NCBI GenBank assembly: GCA_013400155.1
Contig: VXBM01000425.1
Location: forward strand, 266,216 to 330,215
Reading direction: 5' to 3'
Source of the DNA: Helopsaltes ochotensis
Lineage: Eukaryota > Chordata > Aves > Passeriformes > Locustellidae
Length of the DNA: 64,000 bases
In this document: positions 58,316 through 64,000 of the stretch, piece after piece
Numbering within the stretch: position 1 is the first letter of the stretch
Layout of the letters: each line of letters starts with the position of its first letter
Notes under the pieces: generated by a model
Told to the model about the DNA's origin: nothing
Database searches by the model: none
Seen by the model: only the letters and a program-made list of their open reading frames with translations
Program-made: the position numbers and the translations under genes

Positions 58316-59001
58316 GGTAAAATGCAAAACTATACACTGGCATGTAAATTACCAAACTATAAACATTTTTAGGAACCTTTTGCTGAAAGACACACAAAAA
58401 GAAATTCAACACATTTAAGCTGTGCTAATGGTGTCCAGCTCACTGTATTTCTAAGAATATGTACTTGATTCTGTTTTGTAATTCCTGTAGGATTTAATGG
58501 TAGCACCATAGCTCTCCTCTGCAATGTGGTGTTCTTGCTGCCTTTAGGGATGTGAGAAAAGGCCACCAAGTATTTTCCAAGTGCAGGCTGCCCTCCTGCC
58601 AAGACATCAGCGTGAGGGTTTGGTGTTCAGGGGGCAGCTGTGGTGCAGATGCAGAGCTGTGCTCCCCAGAAGGAGCCCTGCTCGGCGCAGGGACACTGCT
58701 GTCATGGCCAGGGGACTGGGGGCCGTGTCCCTCGTGCTCAGTGCTCCCTAGATCATCTCCAGGTACTGTGTCCAGTTTGGGGCTCTCCCTACAGGAAAGG
58801 TGTTGACAGACTGGAGGAAGGGAAGGCAAGGGAGGCCCCAAGATGGCTGGGGCTGGAGAACTTTCCCTGAGAGGAAAGGCCATGGGAGAGGGACAGGCAA
58901 GGCTTTGGGGACCCTACACATCCAGCCCCTTCCTGTGAGATTATTGAGCCAAGCTTCTCTCAGCCAAGGTGAGAGGGGACAAGAAGCCAAAACAAAGTTC
59001 T

Positions 59002-59221
59002 AGATGAATACAGGGAAAACCTATTCCCATGAGGACACTCAACAGCACAGTTGCCCAGTATAGCTGTGCCGCCTCCATCCTCAGAGGTTTTCCAAACACA
59101 GGCATTTCAAGCCCTGAGTGGCCTGGTCTGACCCCAGAGCTGACCTGCTTTGAGCTGGAGCTTGGACAGGAACCTCCTGAGGGCCCCTCCAGCCCAAGTT
59201 ATACCATCATTCTGTGATTCT
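59002..59221 (+). repeat. CR1 LINE 3' fragment
   Basis: GCCCTGAGTGGCCTGGTCTG, GAGCTGACCTGCTTTGAGC, CCTCCTGAGGGCCCCTCCAG and the tail ATCATTCTGTGATTCTG. Confidence 0.85.
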
Positions 59222-62200
59222 GCACTTGGGTGCAGACAAGAAAGCCTGGGAGATGGAGAATATTGCATTTCAATACAATACAATGCTCTGTGTTGGGAGC
59301 ATTTTTGTTCTCTGAAGCAGGTAGCAAAACCATGCAGCATGAGAGCTGAGAGAGCTTTCATCAGCTCCTGCTTTCCACTGTTCCTGCTTTAATGGAAACA
59401 TTTCTTCTGCTCCTTCCAGCAGCAAAATAATAGTAAAGAAAATTACTCCAGTCAACTGAGATGTTGTTTCCATGTCATCCTTCCAGGTAAAATATTTATG
59501 ACCTGTTAAAGTGATTGAAGGTCACCCGTTCACTTCCTTTCAGAAACCAGCATATAGAAGGAAGGAAGAGAAAATACGTTTTAAAAAATCTGGAGGCAGA
59601 GAACTGTAAATAGGAGGCAAAAGATGGGAAAAATCAGGAGAAAATGTCCATGTTGGTGCATTACTCCACGGTGGTACATTACAGTAAGGCAAGATAAGGG
59701 TATAAATAAATAATAGCAAAGGAAAACTAAATGGGCATTGGTGGGATGAGGCAAGGTCTGCCCTAGCAGTAGTAAAATAATCCTTTTCCCTTGCCAAGTG
59801 TCCCTGTCAGAGCAGGAGGGATTTCTGAGGCATTTACCCTTTATGCAGGGTACAAACTGTGTGCAGAGCAACTTTGCTGAGGATCAACTCGGGTACAATG
59901 GGGAGGAGGAAAAGGCACTGAGATTGTTCTTATGAACTAACACTGGCTCAGGACCAATGGCTTTGCTACAGTTTAAGATTTAAGCTGTGTTAATAGTGTA
60001 ATAGATTCTTTTAAAATAAAGCAGAGCAAGCAGGCTGGGTGATCTTTAATGAAAAATGGCTGTTATTGTGAATGGGAAAGAAGGGAAATTAAAGCAGATT
60101 GCTCAGCACAGATTGGTACTGTGGTTGTAACTGTGATGTGCCTCTTTCTCCTGCCAGAGCTGTAGCAGTCTTATAAGAATGTCCAGTCACAATCAAGGGG
60201 AGAAGACCTTTTCTGGATCATAAGAGACCTGTAAGGTAATACCCAAGTGATATGTTTGCAGAACTGTGCAGATTGTGGCTTTATTTTGAGGCTTGTAGAC
60301 AAAATAAGTGAGAGGGAGAGAGCTGGGGCAGAGTAACTACTCACAGAGGTAACATGAATAAATGCGAATTGTAACAGAATACATGTTGCTCAGGGATCAA
60401 AATGTACAAATTAGGGATTCTGTTGGCTGTATTCCTCTGGAAAAGTTTGGCATGAGACATTACAGGCTCTTCAATATTCAGGCGCTGCCATTATTAGGTA
60501 CTTGCTTTCAAAAAAGTCTCTTAAAACCAGTATGTAACCAGTATTTGGACAATCAGTGGTGACCTTAGAGGGAAAGATACTGCTAAAAACAGCACTTGCT
60601 AAATCCAGAATGAGCTGGGAGTGGCAGAGATAGGAGCAGGTAGTAAAAGAGTAGATCTCATTTAGGAAGGGTCAAACACTTATTTTTACCCCTCCAGTGT
60701 ATCCCAAAAATTTCAAGGTACTTGACCCCAATAGAGCTTTAATGGAGAAATGCACTGCTCAGACAGTGAGCAAGCAGGGGCATCAAATCTTCCACCTTTG
60801 ATGGGAACAGTGACAGGCCAAGTTTTTTTGATACAAATTGCTTATAAGAAGCCAGGGAAAAAAAATATTTAGAATATCTCAACTCTAAACTTGCAGTATA
60901 GCCCAAAAGCTTTGGCAGCTTCAGGGGCAGGAAGCATTCCAGTGTAGGCACAAGTCGAACAATCTCACAACCACAGCTGGGGCACAGCAGCAGGACAGTG
61001 CCATCAATGATTGGATGTAATTCAGAGGTGTTCAGCTAGATGGTTCAGAAAGTGCTTATATCAGCAAAGTAAAAACAAGAGATCGAAACTGGCCAAGAAT
61101 TTGATGGGTAGCTGCAAGATAATATTATCTGCTTCATAAATTAAAGTTTCAGGCAGTGATCAAAGGGTTTTGCCAGTTTGATAAATGCAGGATAGTTCCA
61201 AATAGCACACTCTCAAATCACAGAAAGGGCCATGCAACTGAAAAAGTATCTGAAATTCACATTCTCCAACATTTCATGAGGCAAAACCCCAAACTCACTT
61301 AGGGCTTACACTCAGAAATTCACAATGTTTTCACAGGTTCTTTGAGAAGACATTTTATGTCTCCTTAGCTTTGGAAATGTCTCCAGGGCACATTAAGACA
61401 TTTGACTGAGATAGAAGAGGTGGATAATTAGTGCCACCGTTTGTAAACATGCTTAATTGGACTTTTGGAGAGGGGTAGCATGCACTTAATGGCTGGTATT
61501 AATTCTGCATTTGATATTTAAGAGAGTGTATTAACAGGTGCATCATTCAATCAGATAATTAACTTATTGCAAATATTTTCATTTGTTGGGGTTTTTATTT
61601 TATCCTTTTAAAGCAGTAAGAGAATTAATTCCACTAATCTAAAACACGTTGTTCAGCCACTACAAAACCAAAGGTAACAGTTGTTTCTGCTTGCCTGTGC
61701 TGCTGGAGAAAACCAGAGCTGAGGAGAGAGCGGCTGTTTGTCTGCCCAAAGTGACACTTTGGCTCAGTGTTCAGAGCCCCCCACGTACCCTGACACTGGT
61801 GGGACATCACAGATATGAAATATGGCCAGCTTGTTCCATAGGATGGGAGTAGTACGCTGAACACGTGGCTGCCTTCCCCCTGTGCAGTGCTCTGTGTGTG
61901 GTCTGTCACCTGTAGCCAATGGATAGTCCAAATTCAGGCTGCAAAAGATAAGTTAATTTCTTCCATTCCCAGAAATCCAGGGCCTGGAGATAAAGGAAAA
62001 AGAGTGGGATCTCATTATAAGTAACTAGGGGAAAGCAAGAAAATGTTACTTCTGTGCTCTGCAAAGGGGGCAGTGAGTAAGACAGAACCCAGCTTAGGTA
62101 TCAAACTGCAGCTGGTTTTCCTTGTAACTCCTTATTTACTACTTTTATTATAGTAAGTGGACTGAGGTAAAGAAATCTTATTTTTTACCTTGCTTCCTGA

Positions 62201-62934
62201 AAAGATTTTGCACATCCTTTTGGAAGGGTCTAAGTAGTGTCAGGGCAGAGAAAGCAGAATGCTCTAGTTCTGGTAGCAGAGGTAGTTTGAACTGAAACAG
62301 GGTCATGATTAAACCCTTTTTACTACTTTTTAATCTGTCATTCAGCAATGTCCTGTTCTCTGCAGTAAGGGAACAAGGGTGATTAAAGCCTGCCAAATGA
62401 AGGGAAATTCCGTATACAATGCTTGGAAATCGTTTCTAAAGAAATAACTACATAGAAAGCATTTCAAAGATGAAGTCAAAGATTTATGAGGTGTGTAAGG
62501 TGTTTTTGTGGGATTAACTACAAGCAGAGACTAACACACAGGAAAGCTCCCTCTTGCACTGATGAACTTTTCATTTGTGGTGAAAAAACTGCGCTGTGCC
62601 CTTGAGAACACATTTAGCACTGGCTGTTCTCATCCTAGGGCTGTGGGCAGTATTTTAAATACGTGCAATATTTTGGGTGTGTGACACAAGACAGCACAGC
62701 AGCAAGGTTAGAAATAGGAGACTATTGGGAGGGAGAAGCAATACCTGCACACGACTTCTTGGGATGCAAATAGGTGCTGGAGGCGGAGTGTAGATGGAAA
62801 CAGTGCCACTGAGTGTTTGTTCCTGTATTGAGGCCTGACTTGTAGCTGATTAATACATCTACTGATCTCTAATTAGGTGCGATTAACAACCTGTACACAG
62901 CAGCTGCCTGGCTGATATCTAAGATCGTTATCTG

Positions 62935-62949
62935 GTGCCCTCTAGTGGA
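62935..62949 (-). promoter_or_regulatory. Candidate CTCF binding site
   Basis: The minus strand reads TCCACTAGAGGGCAC, which fits the core CTCF consensus CCASYAGRKGGC. It is about 6 kb upstream of the RNF2 CpG island. Binding is inferred from the motif alone. Confidence 0.55.
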
Positions 62950-63447
62950 GCATGAGACAGATACAATCAGGGGGTTTTTTCCTGCAAAACCATTTTTTTT
63001 TTTATTCCAGTGAATGGCCCAAACAAGAACCTTTGCTGAAATCATGGAAGGCATATGCTTGCACTGAAAATCATGCAAAAGGTAAATAAGTGTGAGGATG
63101 ACTTGGTCTGTTGTGTTGATCTTTACAGGTAAAGATTTATAATTTATAAAGCAGTGGCCAAAAGCGTAGTTTGAAAGAGACAAGGAGAAAGCAAAAAGAG
63201 AAGAGGGCAGAAGGAGGGGAAAAAAAAGGGAAAAAATCCTGAAAAAAAAATCAGGATACATTTTAATGATTCTTGGCTTAAGCATCAGTTACAGGTAATC
63301 AATGATTATTCCTTCCCTATTTGATACCATATTTTAGAAGATTTCCTGTAGCACAGACTTACCTTGTTTTGTAGCTGGTCAAAGCCTGTGATCCTCAACC
63401 CAACTGTTTCCCTGAGTGGAGAAGCTCAGTGGATGATAGTGCCACAC

Positions 63448-64000
63448 TGTCCTGGTTTAGGGCATATTTGGGAGGAAACTTGCAAAGGGGTCCCTCTAGA
63501 AAGCAGATTCAAGTGGCCCTCTCCCCCTACTGGTTCTGGAAAAGATTTCCTTGGAGAAAAGTAGAAAAAATCTGTTTATTTAACAAGCAAAGTATTTACA
63601 AACATAAAGAAATGAATGTTATTAAACAGTGGACCCTCTTGCTGTTCTGAAGAGATGGCAAATTCAGAGAGTCCTTGTGGTGGGTGCAGCTCGGCTCACT
63701 CAGGCTCTCATCAGTCCCTCCTGTGCTGGAATGCAGCGTCCCGGCCCTGGTGGGCCCCAGGTGTGAGCTCCCGGGGTTTTCTGGGTTTTCAGTCCAGAGC
63801 AGGGCCCATCAGTTCCAAGGAAAAGAAAAGCCACAGCCCGGGGAACTCCTCTGCCTCAGCTAAAAACTACCTAAAAGCACCGGAGAGCTCTCCCCCTGTG
63901 CGTGCTGCAGAGAGCACAGCCCGTGAGAGGGAATGCAGGGGAGCAAGTGCAGTTCTGCAAACAAACTGCAGGCTTCTTCTCCCCCCTTTGCTCTTAGAAC
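63448..64000 (-). mobile_element. LTR-like sequence running off the right edge
   Basis: TGTCCTGGTTTAGGGC is a common start for passerine endogenous retrovirus LTRs. An AATAAA signal on the minus strand at 63575-63580 suggests that the element reads leftward. The other end and any internal region lie outside the window, so the class and length are unknown. Confidence 0.45.

Larger units (their letters stand above)
57080..63447. other. Intergenic region upstream of RNF2
   Basis: No conserved coding exon is visible on either strand. Contents are two CR1 copies (58101-58315 and 59002-59221), simple T runs near 62990-63004, and a CTCF-like site at 62935-62949. In mammals the next gene on this side is NIBAN1; I see none of it here. 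Confidence 0.6.

Noticed and set aside
57080..63447. Search for the first exon of NIBAN1 or another gene to the right of RNF2
   Set aside because: No start, splice pattern or conserved peptide was found. The frames here are short and scattered.

Overview
The window is a gene-bearing piece of a bird nuclear genome, very likely a passerine. The evidence is about twenty fragments of the avian CR1 LINE family, two small solo LTRs with target-site duplications, a third LTR-like edge, compact introns with GT-AG junctions, and two GC-rich promoter islands that the assembly could not close (runs of N at 17532-17781 and 55765-56209). There are no bacterial, phage or CRISPR features.

Three conserved protein-coding genes account for the coding content. 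I rebuilt them by hand from splice junctions, reading phase and remembered similarity to mammalian proteins. (1) SWT1, minus strand, CDS 16689 down to 1078, has 15 coding exons visible; the last part of the protein (about 85 residues in mammals) lies left of base 1. (2) TRMT1L, plus strand, has 16 exons from 17782 to the stop at 31635; its start codon is lost in the N gap. (3) RNF2 (RING1B), minus strand, has six coding exons from 41664 down to 36742, giving a complete 336-residue protein; its 5' untranslated exon must lie upstream, probably in the CpG island at about 55.2-57.1 kb.

Layout: SWT1 and TRMT1L are divergent and share a CpG-island promoter at about 17.15-18.4 kb. TRMT1L and RNF2 are convergent, with 3' untranslated regions meeting at about 34.4-34.6 kb. 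The order SWT1-TRMT1L-RNF2 is the same as on human chromosome 1q25, from memory. From 57.1 kb to the right edge I find no gene, only two CR1 copies, a strong match to the CTCF motif at 62935-62949, and an LTR-like start at 63448.

Functions: SWT1 is a PIN-domain endoribonuclease of nuclear mRNA surveillance. TRMT1L is a zinc-finger tRNA guanosine methyltransferase. RNF2 is the catalytic E3 subunit of Polycomb repressive complex 1. They are neighbours by ancient synteny, and nothing in the sequence suggests a common pathway. Introns not listed separately (most of those inside TRMT1L from 20.5 to 31 kb and the short SWT1 introns) show nothing I can name. I did not find a new biological system. 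The most unusual points are a His-Asp repeat at the TRMT1L N-terminus, a CR1 copy that stops within a few bases of an RNF2 splice donor, and a minisatellite that abuts another RNF2 donor and keeps the intron open for translation.
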